Shown piece after piece: positions 54,311-63,297 of a DNA stretch of 64,000 bases. This DNA comes from Brevundimonas vesicularis NBRC 12165 (GTDB lineage: Bacteria > Pseudomonadota > Alphaproteobacteria > Caulobacterales > Caulobacteraceae), in the NCBI RefSeq assembly GCF_001592205.1, contig NZ_BCWM01000001.1, positions 248,001-312,000 of the forward strand. Reading direction: 5' to 3'. The position numbers were made by a program, and so were the translations under genes. The notes beneath the pieces are model-generated. The model did no database searches. It was given only the letters and a program-made list of their open reading frames with translations, and had not been told where the DNA came from. The first letter of the stretch is position 1. Every line of letters starts with the position of its first letter.

Positions 54311-55417
54311 TCAGGCCGCCTTCGGCTTGGTCCAGCGGTCGATCATGCGCTGGGCCGGCTGCTCGACCAGTCGGTGCGCCACGACGGCGACGGCGACGAT
54401 GAAGCCGAACATGGCGACGGCGAACAGGTCGTTCAGCCAGACAGAGCCGAAGTCGATGCGTCGCACCGGGACCAGGTCCAGCTTCCTGGCCACGATCATC
54501 ATCACGGTCAGGATGAACATGTGGACCATGTAGATGGCGAACGACCACCGCCCCAGGGTGACCAGAGCTGGATGGTCCAGCACGCGTGACAGCGCCCCCT
54601 CCTCGCCGGCGAAGACCCAGATCAGCGCCACGAAGATCAAGGTGACGGCCACGGTGATCGGCCCCTGAGCATAGCCGATGAAGACGCAGGCCGCGACGAT
54701 GGCCGCGATCTCCAAAAGCGTCGCGGCGCCGCCCTTGAGCCGCGGAATGCGGGTCCAGAGCCCCTGCAGCAGGCAGCCCAGGAAGAAGCCATAGACCGCG
54801 CGCGGCACGGCGAAGTCATAGGTCGTGTTCATCCAGCGCCGGGCGTAGCTGAGCACCAGCACGCCGCCGATGATCGCCAGCACCAACCCGATCCAGCGGA
54901 ACCGCTTGGGCGCAATCAGCACCAACCCCGCGAAGATCAGATAGCAGGCCCATTCGGCGCTGAGCGTCCACGACGGCCCGTTCCAGGTCAAATAGGGATG
55001 CACATGCCAGGCCTGGATCAGCGCCAGATTGGTGAAGATCGCCTCGATCGACCGATCCCGCGTGAAAGGCGGCGCGCTGTCAAAATGGAAGACAAGCCGC
55101 GCCAGCTCCAGCCCGATGAAGGCCGCCAGCATCAGGAGGTGCAGCGGCCAGATCCGCCCGAAGCGCCGCACCATGAACCGTCCGGCGTCCCGTCCCGACT
55201 TCAATCGGTTCGCATAGGCATGGGCGATGACGAAGCCCGACAGGACGAAGAAATAGTCGACGAACAGATAGGCGTGCTGAATGAAACCCCAGTCGCGCCA
55301 ATGACTTGCGACGGGCATGTGGAACATCACGACAAGGATGGCGCACACGCCCCGCAGGGAATCCAGAGCCTCGAAACGGCGATGGGCGGCAGGAAGGGGT
55401 CCGGACAGCGTGTTCAC
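54311..55417 (-). CDS. Acyltransferase 3 (OafA/NodX-type) membrane protein
   Basis: A 368-residue protein with about ten membrane helices. The start is GTG. Family motifs are FEALDSLRGVCAILVVMFH, with the conserved R and H, FFVLSGFVIAHAYANRL and the middle RRFGRIWPLHLLML, then GPSWTLSAEWACYL. Members transfer acetyl or other acyl groups to surface glycans, lipid A or antibiotics. No adjacent polysaccharide gene shows the acceptor. Confidence 0.92.
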   Translation of the reverse strand: MNTLSGPLPAAHRRFEALDSLRGVCAILVVMFHMPVASHWRDWGFIQHAYLFVDYFFVLSGFVIAHAYANRLKSGRDAGRFMVRRFGRIWPLHLLMLAAFIGLELARLVFHFDSAPPFTRDRSIEAIFTNLALIQAWHVHPYLTWNGPSWTLSAEWACYLIFAGLVLIAPKRFRWIGLVLAIIGGVLVLSYARRWMNTTYDFAVPRAVYGFFLGCLLQGLWTRIPRLKGGAATLLEIAAIVAACVFIGYAQGPITVAVTLIFVALIWVFAGEEGALSRVLDHPALVTLGRWSFAIYMVHMFILTVMMIVARKLDLVPVRRIDFGSVWLNDLFAVAMFGFIVAVAVVAHRLVEQPAQRMIDRWTKPKAA

Positions 55418-55468
55418 GGACGCGTGATAGCGCCGGTCAAGGTTGCGCGATAGGGGTCTGAAGAGACT

Positions 55469-55873
55469 TCAGTGCGAGTCGGCTTTGACCGCGCGAACAG
55501 CACGACCGCAAAGATCGCGCAGAACCGCCTGATCGACATCTTCCAGACGCGAAACATAGAGGCAGCCCACGCCGGTTTTCACCTTGTCCAGGCGGGCGAT
55601 AAGCTCGGCTCGGTCAGGGAAATCCCCAGCGACATAGAGCACCAGATTGGCTTTTCGCGGCGAGAAGCTGATCAGCGGCCAGCCGCCCTTGGGGCCGCCG
55701 TCATTGCCGAACCCGATGATGGACGATCCCCAGAGCACGGCCGGTTCACCCGTAATCTGAGCCATCATTGCGGAGAGGGCATGAGCATCAGACCGTCGGC
55801 GTGGGTCGTCGATTGCAGACAGGAAGGCATCGACAGAGGCGTCGGTGGGGCCGGTCTTGGGCGTGCTGGCCAT
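55469..55873 (-). CDS. DUF1801 domain protein
   Basis: A 134-residue soluble protein with the DUF1801/YdhG-like fold markers: ASVDAFLSAIDDPRRRSDAH, VLWGSSIIGFG, WPLISFSPRKANLVLYV and GCLYVSRLEDVDQAVL. It starts three bases after the pntB stop codon, so it probably rides on the pnt transcript. The family is of unknown function. Confidence 0.85.
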   Translation of the reverse strand: MASTPKTGPTDASVDAFLSAIDDPRRRSDAHALSAMMAQITGEPAVLWGSSIIGFGNDGGPKGGWPLISFSPRKANLVLYVAGDFPDRAELIARLDKVKTGVGCLYVSRLEDVDQAVLRDLCGRAVRAVKADSH

Positions 55874-55876
55874 AGC

Positions 55877-57298
55877 TCAAAGCCCCTTCACGATCCCTTC
55901 GACCATTTTCTTGGCGTCGGCGAACAGCATCATGGTGTTGTCGCGGAAGAAGAGTTCGTTCTCGACCCCGGCATAGCCCGAGCCCATGCCGCGCTTGATG
56001 AACAGCACCGTGCCGGCCTTTTCCACATCCAGGATCGGCATGCCGTAGATGGCGCTGGTCGGGTCGGTCTTGGCCGCCGGGTTGGTCACGTCATTGGCGC
56101 CGATGACGAAGGCGACGTCGGCGGTGGCGAACTCGGCGTTGATGTCCTCCAGCTCGAACACCTCGTCATAGGGAACGTTGGCCTCGGCCAGCAGGACGTT
56201 CATATGGCCCGGCATGCGGCCGGCGACGGGGTGGATGGCGTATTTCACCTCGACGCCCTCCTCCTTCAGCTTGTCGGCCATTTCGCGCAGGGCGTGCTGG
56301 GCCTGGGCCACCGCCATGCCGTAGCCGGGCACGATGATGACCTTGGACGCATTCTTCATGATGAAGGCCGCGTCCTCGGCCGAGCCCTGTTTGACCGGGC
56401 GCGTTTCCTTGGCGCCGCCGGGACCAGCCGCCGCATCGCCGCCGCCGAAGCCGCCTAGGATGACCGAGACGAAGCTGCGGTTCATGCCCTTGCACATGAT
56501 GTAGCTGAGGATCGCGCCCGACGATCCGACAAGGGCGCCGGTGATGATCAGGGCGATGTTCTCCAGCGTGAAGCCCAGCGCCGCCGCCGCCCAGCCGGAA
56601 TAGGAGTTCAGCATCGACACCACGACCGGCATGTCGGCCCCGCCGATGGGAATGATCAGGGTCGCGCCCAAAACGAGGGCGATGAGGAAGACGCCCCAGA
56701 AGGCCCAGGTCGCCGCGCCGTTCGTGCCGATCAGGATGCCGATCAGGAAGACCAGACCCAGCGCCAGGCCGACGTTAATCAGATGCCGCGCCGGCAGGAT
56801 GATCGGCGCGCCGCTCATGTTTCCATTCAGCTTGGCGAAGGCGATGACCGAACCGGTGAACGTGATGGCCCCAATGGCGACGCCGAGGCTGAGTTCGATG
56901 ATCGACAGCGTCTTGATGCCGTTTCCATCGTCGGACAGAATTCCAAACGCCTCGGGCGCATAAATGGCGCCGATGGCGACCAGACAGGCGGCCATGCCGA
57001 CCAGGCTGTGGAAGGCTGCGACCAGTTGCGGCATGTCGGTCATGGCCACGCGTTTGGCGATCAGGGCGCCCGCCCCGCCGCCGACGATGACGCCGCCCGC
57101 GATCAGGGCCAGGGTCACGGCATCCAGCGCCCCCGTCGTGCCCAGCGTCAGAAGGGTCACCCCAATGGCCAACGCCATCCCGACCATGCCGAAGGTGTTG
57201 CCCTGACGGCTGGTCTCCGGGCTGGACAGCCCCCGCAGCGAAAGGATGAACAGGACGCCCGAAACCAGATAGGCCAGTGCGGCCAGCGATGCGTTCAT
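55877..57298 (-). CDS. pntB: NAD(P) transhydrogenase subunit beta
   Basis: A 473-residue beta subunit. About nine N-terminal helices (domain II) are followed by the NADP(H)-binding domain III: IIVPGYGMAVAQAQH, HPVAGRMPGHMNVLLAEANV, NDVTNPAAKTDP and FIKRGMGSGYAGVENELF. Uses the proton gradient to make NADPH from NADP+ and NADH. ATG 57298 is preceded by GGAGGGGCGTG. It is the fourth gene of the pnt operon. Confidence 0.95.
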   Translation of the reverse strand: MNASLAALAYLVSGVLFILSLRGLSSPETSRQGNTFGMVGMALAIGVTLLTLGTTGALDAVTLALIAGGVIVGGGAGALIAKRVAMTDMPQLVAAFHSLVGMAACLVAIGAIYAPEAFGILSDDGNGIKTLSIIELSLGVAIGAITFTGSVIAFAKLNGNMSGAPIILPARHLINVGLALGLVFLIGILIGTNGAATWAFWGVFLIALVLGATLIIPIGGADMPVVVSMLNSYSGWAAAALGFTLENIALIITGALVGSSGAILSYIMCKGMNRSFVSVILGGFGGGDAAAGPGGAKETRPVKQGSAEDAAFIMKNASKVIIVPGYGMAVAQAQHALREMADKLKEEGVEVKYAIHPVAGRMPGHMNVLLAEANVPYDEVFELEDINAEFATADVAFVIGANDVTNPAAKTDPTSAIYGMPILDVEKAGTVLFIKRGMGSGYAGVENELFFRDNTMMLFADAKKMVEGIVKGL

Positions 57299-57311
57299 CA
57301 CGCCCCTCCCC

Positions 57312-57578
57312 TTAAGACGTGCGGGCCAGCCGCCACAGGGCGGCGGCGATGAACAGCGGACCGATGAAGAACAGGGCCCATTCGAAGACGCCCAACGGCC
57401 GGTCCTGCGTCACCACGCGAACCAGAATGGCCGAAAAGACCAGGGCGATGCCGCAGTCATGCAGCCGCTGGCGCTTGATTGGAGTCTTGGCCCCGAACCA
57501 GCCGTACAGCCACAGGCCGAAACCGATGCCGGTCGCGACCCAAGACCCAGTGATGGCGATCTGCGCAGCGTCGGTCAC
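57312..57578 (-). CDS. Small membrane protein within the pnt operon
   Basis: An 88-residue protein starting GTG, overlapping the end of the preceding subunit gene by four bases (GTGA). Three hydrophobic helices (about 10-30, 42-58, 67-82) with WVATGIGFGLWLYGWFGAKT and FEWALFFIGPLFIAAALWRL. It is not a known transhydrogenase subunit. Its tight position between alpha-2 and beta suggests co-expression and possibly an accessory role. Confidence 0.78.
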   Translation of the reverse strand: MTDAAQIAITGSWVATGIGFGLWLYGWFGAKTPIKRQRLHDCGIALVFSAILVRVVTQDRPLGVFEWALFFIGPLFIAAALWRLARTS

Positions 57579-57913
57579 GAAGACGCCTTTGGAGCAGCCG
57601 GCCGCTCCTTCTTTTTATACATGGCCAGCATTCGCCGGGTGACCATGAAGCCGCCGAAGATGTTGACGCTGGCCAGGGTGACGGCGAGCACGCCCGCGCC
57701 CTTGGCGATCCAGGCGCTGGGGCCGGTCGCGTCACCGGACACCGCCGCCGCCGCGATCAGGCCGCCGACGATGATGACGCTGGAAATGGCGTTGGTCACA
57801 GCCATCAGCGGCGTATGCAGGGCCGGCGTCACGCTCCAGACGACGTAATAGCCGACGAAGATCGCCAGCACGAAGATGGCCAGGCGGAAGACGGTGGGAT
57901 CGACGTGTTCCAT
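57575..57913 (-). CDS. pntAB: NAD(P) transhydrogenase subunit alpha part 2
   Basis: A 112-residue membrane piece carrying the alpha-subunit helices. FVGYYVVWSVTPALHTPLMA and NAISSVIIVGGLI are the conserved proton-channel segments; SVNIFGGFMVTRRMLAMYKKK ends it. In this group the alpha subunit is split into two genes. Its ATG shares one base with the stop codon of part 1 (TGATG). Confidence 0.94.
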   Translation of the reverse strand: MEHVDPTVFRLAIFVLAIFVGYYVVWSVTPALHTPLMAVTNAISSVIIVGGLIAAAAVSGDATGPSAWIAKGAGVLAVTLASVNIFGGFMVTRRMLAMYKKKERPAAPKASS

Positions 57914-59052
57914 CAGTGTGTTCCCTTCAGACCTTCATGCACCACCGCGCCGGCATTGGTGACCACCGCCGCCTTCAGGATATCGTCTTCGAGATCGACC
58001 GCCAGACCGCCGTCCTTGATCAATAGGCCGACGAAGGCGGTCAGATTGCGGGCATAGAGGGCGCTGGCGTCGGCGGCGATGCGGCCGGGCAGGTTCGACC
58101 AGCCGACGATGGTGACGCCGTTCGCGGTGGTCACGACCTCGTTCAGCTTGGAGCCCTCGACATTGCCGCCCGCCTCAACCGCCAGATCGATGATGACCGA
58201 GCCGGGCTTCATCGAGGCGACATGGGCGGCGGTCAGCAGCACCGGGGCGGCGCGGCCGGGGATCAGGGCCGTGGTGATGACCACGTCCTGCTTGACCACA
58301 TGGCTGGCGGTCAGTTCGGCCTGTTTGGCCTGATACTCTGCCGACATGGGCTTGGCGTAGCCGCCGGCGGTCTGGGCATTCTTAAACTCCTCGTCCTCGA
58401 CGGCCAGGAATTTGGCGCCCAGGCTTTCGACCTGTTCCTTGGTGGCGGGACGGACGTCGGTGGCGGTGACGACGGCGCCCAGACGACGCGCGGTGGCGAT
58501 GGCCTGCAAGCCCGCGACGCCCACCCCCATGATGAAGACCTTTGCGGCGGCGACCGTGCCGGCCGCCGTCATCATCATCGGGAAGCCCTTGCCATAGGCA
58601 TAGGCCGCCTCAATCACCGCGCGGTATCCCGCAAGGTTCGCCTGGGAAGACAGGACGTCCATGACCTGGGCGCGGGTGATGCGGGGCACGAACTCCATGG
58701 CGAAGGCGGTGGCGTTGGCCCCGGCCAGGGCGTCGACGGTCGCCTTGTCACGATAGGCGTCCAGCATGGCGATAACGATGGCGCCGGGCTTCAGCGCGCT
58801 GGTTTCCTGCGCCGTAGGGCCGCGCACCTTCAGCACGATGTCGGCGCCGTCCAGCACGGCGCGGGTGTCCGGCTTCACCACCGCGCCGGCGGCGGCGTAG
58901 TCGGCGTCGGGAATGGAGGAGCCAAGACCGGTCCCGGCCTCGACCGTGACGGTCGCCCCCAAGGCGATCAGCTTCTTGACCGTCTCGGGCGTGACGGCGC
59001 AGCGCGTCTCGCCTTCGCGACGTTCACGGGTGACGGCGATAGCGACGGCCAA
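57913..59052 (-). CDS. pntAA: NAD(P) transhydrogenase subunit alpha part 1
   Basis: A 379-residue soluble NAD(H)-binding domain I. It starts TTG, with GAGGGG six bases upstream, as AVAIAVTRERREGETRCAVT. Family motifs are VTVEAGTGLGSSIPDADY, FAMEFVPRITRAQVMDVLSS, MGVGVAGLQAIATARRLGA and RQAD-loop-like TATDVRPATKEQVESLGAKF. It resembles alanine dehydrogenase in fold. First gene of the operon pntAA-pntAB-small membrane protein-pntB-DUF1801. Confidence 0.95.
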   Translation of the reverse strand: MAVAIAVTRERREGETRCAVTPETVKKLIALGATVTVEAGTGLGSSIPDADYAAAGAVVKPDTRAVLDGADIVLKVRGPTAQETSALKPGAIVIAMLDAYRDKATVDALAGANATAFAMEFVPRITRAQVMDVLSSQANLAGYRAVIEAAYAYGKGFPMMMTAAGTVAAAKVFIMGVGVAGLQAIATARRLGAVVTATDVRPATKEQVESLGAKFLAVEDEEFKNAQTAGGYAKPMSAEYQAKQAELTASHVVKQDVVITTALIPGRAAPVLLTAAHVASMKPGSVIIDLAVEAGGNVEGSKLNEVVTTANGVTIVGWSNLPGRIAADASALYARNLTAFVGLLIKDGGLAVDLEDDILKAAVVTNAGAVVHEGLKGTH

Positions 59053-59182
59053 GCGAATCCCCTCGTTCTTTTCGTTGAACGAAGGTTAGGCCCTTCCGGC
59101 GCAGGCCGTCAAAGCACGGTTATGCCAAAGCTTGGCGAGGGCGCGTGATTTCAGACCGCCCGAGGGCGATCCCAAGCAAGCC

Positions 59183-59455
59183 TCAGTGCGCAGCGCCGGG
59201 CTTGGACTTCAGCGCCACGAATCCGACGCCGCCCAAAACAACCGCGCCGATGACGGCCGCCATGAAGCTGCCGCCCGGGTGGAACCACAAAGTCAGGAAC
59301 AGCAGCAGCACGGCGATGGCCAGGCTGCCCCACTTGGCCAGGTTCAGGAACAGGCGGTAGGTCGAGACCTGTTCACGCACTTCCATATGGCCGTGCAGAT
59401 AGGCTTGCGCATCGGCGTCGGCGGATGCGTTGGCGGTGTCGTGCAGGTCGGCCAT
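59183..59455 (-). CDS. aa3-type cytochrome c oxidase subunit IV
   Basis: A 90-residue protein with a soluble N-terminus (AYLHGHMEVREQVSTYRLFL) and two hydrophobic segments, the first WGSLAIAVLLLFLTLWFHPGG. This is the bacterial COX subunit IV (COX4_pro_2) pattern: ExxQxxTYxxFxxLxKW. The other aa3 subunits are not nearby. GAGGGGATTCCACGA gives a fair ribosome binding site. Confidence 0.88.
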   Translation of the reverse strand: MADLHDTANASADADAQAYLHGHMEVREQVSTYRLFLNLAKWGSLAIAVLLLFLTLWFHPGGSFMAAVIGAVVLGGVGFVALKSKPGAAH

Positions 59456-59531
59456 TCGTGGAATCCCCTCGTCGTTATCGCGGACTTACACCGAGGCGAC
59501 CGCCCCGCTCAAGCCCGCAATCATGCCCTGG

Positions 59532-61325
59532 TCAGGCCAGCGCCTCGAACTGATCGACCAGCCGCTCCAGCCTCTGACAGCCGACGCTCCAGAAAGCCGG
59601 GTCGCGCGGGTCCAGACCGAACGGCTTCAACGCCTCGACGTAGGTTCGCGATCCGCCGCCGGCCAGAAGCTCGCGATAAAGGGGCGTGAAGCCGGCCGCA
59701 TCGTTGCGACGCGCCTCCATCAACGCCGCCACCAGCAGGTCGCCGAACGCGTAGGCGTAAACATAGAAGGGCGAATGGACGAAGTGGCTGACATAGGCCC
59801 ACCAGTGTTCATAGCCGGGGTTCAGCTTGACCGACGGCCCCAGCGAGGCGCCCATTTCCTCAAGCCAAAGCTGGTTGATCCGCTGTTGCGAGACCTCGCC
59901 CTGCAGGCGCTCGTCGTGGAAGCGAGTCTCGAACCGGTGGAAGGCGATCTGGCGCACGACGGTGTTCAGACCATCCTCGATCCGACCGGCCAGCAGACCG
60001 CGCTGCTCGGACTTTGGTGCGGTCGCCAGGAGACGATCAAACGTCAGCCCCTCGGCGAAGATCGACGCCGTCTCGGCCAGAGTCAGGGGCGTGTCGGCGA
60101 GAAGCGTGCCCTGATCGGCCGCAAGGGTCTGGTGGACGCCATGACCCAGCTCATGCGCCAGGGTAAGCACGTCGCGCCGCTCGCCCATCCAGTTCAGGAA
60201 GACATAGGGGTGACGGTCGGCGGTGACGGGGTGGGCATAGGCGCCCGACTGTTTGCCCGGCCGCGCCCGGCCGTCGATCCACGGCTTATCAAAGAAGCCG
60301 CCGGCTCGGTCGGCGAAATCGCCGCCCAGGTCCGAGAAACTGTCCAACACGATCTCGCGCCCCTGGGTCCAGGTGAAGGCGCGCGGCGTCGTGGTTTCGA
60401 TAGGCGCGTTGCGGTCCCAGTGGTCCAGGCGCGCCTTTCCCATCGCCTTGGCCTTCAGCGCATAATAGCGGTGCGACAGGCGCGGATAGGCAGCGGCGAC
60501 GGCCTCGGCCATCGCATCCACGGCCTCGCCATCCACCTCGTTGCCCAGGTGACGGCTATCGGCGGGACGTTTGAAACCGCGCCAGCGATCCTCCATCGCC
60601 TTGTCGGCGGCGACGGTGTTCAGCACCAGGGCCAGCGTCGGGGCGCGGGCTGCCAGCGCCTCTGACAGACCCTCGGCGGCGGCCTTGCGGCGTGCGGGCT
60701 TGGCGTCCGACAGGCGGTTCAGCGCCTCAGCCAGCGTCAGTTCCTCGTGGCCCGCCTTTGCGCGCAGGGCGGCCAGTTGCTCATCAAACAGGCGCGGCCA
60801 TTGGGCCGTGATCGGGCCGCGCTCGGCGATGAAGGTCTCCAGTTCGGCCGACAGCTCATGCGGCTTCATCGCCCGCACGCGCCGCAGCCAAGGCCGCCAG
60901 CGCGCCGCGCCCGCATGGGCGATCAGCGCCGCTTCCAGCGCCGCATCGTCGATCTGGTTGATCTCCAGCGTCAGCCAGACGGTCGGGGTGGCGATGGCGG
61001 TGATCTTCTCGCGCACATCGGCCTCGAACCCTTGCGCCGTCGCATCGTCGCGCGCGGTCGAGGCCGACAGGAAGGCGTAGGCGCCCAGCGCACCCAGCAC
61101 ATCGGACGCCTGCTCATAAAGCTGAATCGCGCGGTCCAGCGCCTCGCCCAGCGCCTGGGCGTCCTGATCCGCCGCCAGCCGCCCCTTCAGCCCGTTCAGA
61201 GCCTCGACCAGACCCCGCGCCTTTTCCAGATCGGCGGCCACCTTGGCGTCGTCGCGCGACGCATAGAGGTCGGTCAGGTCCCATAGCGGGGCTTCGGTGT
61301 TGGGCGTCTTGAAGGGAGCGTTCAT
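59532..61325 (-). CDS. pepF: Oligoendopeptidase F (M3 family)
   Basis: A 597-residue cytoplasmic zinc peptidase from ATG 61325 (MNAPFKTPNTEAPLWDLTDL). It has the M3 active site LAHELGHGVHQTLA (HExxH), the third ligand in LAETASIFAEGLTFDRL, and the C-terminal signature PGYEHWWAYVSHFVHSPFYV. It cleaves short peptides. The open frame runs on to 61994, but that part is antisense to the next gene and not conserved. Confidence 0.94.
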   Translation of the reverse strand: MNAPFKTPNTEAPLWDLTDLYASRDDAKVAADLEKARGLVEALNGLKGRLAADQDAQALGEALDRAIQLYEQASDVLGALGAYAFLSASTARDDATAQGFEADVREKITAIATPTVWLTLEINQIDDAALEAALIAHAGAARWRPWLRRVRAMKPHELSAELETFIAERGPITAQWPRLFDEQLAALRAKAGHEELTLAEALNRLSDAKPARRKAAAEGLSEALAARAPTLALVLNTVAADKAMEDRWRGFKRPADSRHLGNEVDGEAVDAMAEAVAAAYPRLSHRYYALKAKAMGKARLDHWDRNAPIETTTPRAFTWTQGREIVLDSFSDLGGDFADRAGGFFDKPWIDGRARPGKQSGAYAHPVTADRHPYVFLNWMGERRDVLTLAHELGHGVHQTLAADQGTLLADTPLTLAETASIFAEGLTFDRLLATAPKSEQRGLLAGRIEDGLNTVVRQIAFHRFETRFHDERLQGEVSQQRINQLWLEEMGASLGPSVKLNPGYEHWWAYVSHFVHSPFYVYAYAFGDLLVAALMEARRNDAAGFTPLYRELLAGGGSRTYVEALKPFGLDPRDPAFWSVGCQRLERLVDQFEALA

Positions 61326-61421
61326 GTCCCTGTTCTGGGGATGCGCGACGACGGCCGCAACCGTCCCTTGCGCTTTCTCGGCGTCACGGCCCGTGCAATC
61401 CTGCCTTTTGGAGACGCGTGA

Positions 61422-63191
61422 ATGACCGAAACCCTGCAACATGACACCGGCCGGACGGGCCTTGGCGGGGCCTCGGCCCTGTTTGCGATTCGCCTGGCGA
61501 CAGGTCTGGTTCAGGGGCTGGCGCTCTATCTGCTGTATCTGGCGGCCGACAGCCGCGTCTGGCCCGAAACCCAGCCGGTGGTGTTCGGCGCTCTGGCCCT
61601 GGCGGCCGGCTATGTGCCGGTGGTGGTTCTCGCCGGCGTCGGTCGGGTCAAAGCGCTGGCCCTGATCCTGTGGGCGGCGGCCGCGGCCGGCGTGCTGGCT
61701 CTGTTGGGCGCCCACGACGTCGCCCGCCAGGTGCTGAAGCCGCATGAGGAGCCGCCTTTCCTGAGTTTCCCCGTGCTGGCCTTCGGGGCGGCGGCTCTGT
61801 TTATCGCCCACCACCTGATCGTGCCCGCGATCCGCGAAAGACGCTGGATCGTCGACTATCCCGACTATTTCGACATCGCCTGGAAGGCGGGGGTGCAACT
61901 GGCCCTGTCGCTGGGCTTCACCGGCGCCTTCTGGATCCTGCTGCATCTGGGCGCGGCCCTGTTCAAGATGATCGGCCTCGGCTTTCTGCAGCATTTGCTC
62001 AGCGAGGCGTGGTTCGCCATTCCGGTCACGGCCCTGGTCTTCGCAACCGCCGTCCAGCTGACCGACGTGCGCGACGGCCTGATCCGGGGGGTGCGGACGG
62101 TGGCGTTGATGCTGCTGTCTTGGCTGCTCTTGGTGATCACGGTCCTGGTCGGCGGCTTCCTTCTCGCCCTGCCCTTCACCGGATTGGACGGCCTGTGGGA
62201 GACGCGCAGCGCAACGGCCTTGGTGTTGTCGGCCGCCGCCGCCCTGATCGTGCTGATCAACACGGGCTATCAGGATGGGCGCGCAGACAATCTGCCGCCG
62301 GTCGTTCTGCGATACGGCGCGCGGGCGGCGTCTGTCCTGATCGCGCCGCTGATCGTTCTGGCCGCCTGGGGCCTAGGCTTGCGGATCGGCCAGCACGGCC
62401 TGACGCCCGATCGGATCATCGCCGCCGCCTGCACCCTGGTCGGCGCGGTCTATGGCGCGGGCTATCTGCTGGCGGCGGTCAAGCCGGCCGGCTGGATGAA
62501 GCCGCTGGAGCGGACCAATGTCGTCGCGGCGGTCCTGTCGGTCTTGGTCATCCTGGCCCTGTTCAGCCCGCTGGCGGATCCCGCCCGCCTCTCGGTTCAG
62601 GATCAGGTCGCACGGTTGCAGCGTGGGGCGGTGTCGGCCGACATATTCGACTATGACTTCCTGCGGTTCGAGAGCGGCAAGGCCGGCGAAGCGGCGCTCC
62701 GTCATCTGGCCGCATCCACAAACCCTCGCATCGCGCGAAACGCCCGCGCCGCCCAGGCCCGCCCCTGGCCATCCGGCGATACGGCGCAAGGACTGCAAGA
62801 GCGCAAGGCCGCCATCCGCCTGAAGGCCGCCGATGGCCAATCCGTGCCCGCCAGCTTCGTCGATCAGTTGGACGCGCAGGTCGATGTGCTGTTCAGTTGC
62901 AATGCAGAAGCCCCCTGTGTCGTGCGATCGACGGACCTGAATGGCGACGCACGAACCGATCTGCTGGTCGCCACGGCTCGCGAAATCGTCGCCTTCGATC
63001 AGGACGCCCAGGGCCAGTGGCGCGTGACGGGTCGATACGGCTTCACCTGCGGGCGCAGTGCCGAGCGGATGAATGCGGGCCTGTCGAAGAGCGTCGCGAC
63101 GGCCCCGGCCGCCCTTCCCGACCTGGTTGTCGAGGGCCAGAGATTGCGCGCCAGCCCCGAGGTGCGATGTGACGCGACAGAGCCGCGTTAA
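61422..63191 (+). CDS. DUF4153 family membrane protein
   Basis: A 589-residue protein with about 11 membrane helices in the first ~400 residues and a soluble C-terminal part. VDYPDYFDIAWKAGVQLALS and ALSLGFTGAFWILLHLGAALF-like segments match DUF4153. The soluble tail has CNAEAPCVVRSTDLNGDART, resembling a calcium-binding or FG-GAP-like turn, and four cysteines (two early, CGRS and RCDA later). Function is unknown. It is divergent from pepF, with 96 bases between. Confidence 0.83.
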   Translation: MTETLQHDTGRTGLGGASALFAIRLATGLVQGLALYLLYLAADSRVWPETQPVVFGALALAAGYVPVVVLAGVGRVKALALILWAAAAAGVLALLGAHDVARQVLKPHEEPPFLSFPVLAFGAAALFIAHHLIVPAIRERRWIVDYPDYFDIAWKAGVQLALSLGFTGAFWILLHLGAALFKMIGLGFLQHLLSEAWFAIPVTALVFATAVQLTDVRDGLIRGVRTVALMLLSWLLLVITVLVGGFLLALPFTGLDGLWETRSATALVLSAAAALIVLINTGYQDGRADNLPPVVLRYGARAASVLIAPLIVLAAWGLGLRIGQHGLTPDRIIAAACTLVGAVYGAGYLLAAVKPAGWMKPLERTNVVAAVLSVLVILALFSPLADPARLSVQDQVARLQRGAVSADIFDYDFLRFESGKAGEAALRHLAASTNPRIARNARAAQARPWPSGDTAQGLQERKAAIRLKAADGQSVPASFVDQLDAQVDVLFSCNAEAPCVVRSTDLNGDARTDLLVATAREIVAFDQDAQGQWRVTGRYGFTCGRSAERMNAGLSKSVATAPAALPDLVVEGQRLRASPEVRCDATEPR

Positions 63192-63297
63192 CGGGACGCT
63201 CACCACGCCGTGTCACCCGATTTTCACCTCGCCACCCTAGGAATCGTCCCGAAACGATCCATCCGTGACGGGTTGGGCGACAGTACAAGGGATTTTC

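Noticed and set aside
61326..61994. N-terminal extension of pepF to 61994
   Set aside because: The extra 223 residues are antisense to the DUF4153 gene and are compositionally a shadow; ATG 61325 gives the usual M3 N-terminus and length.
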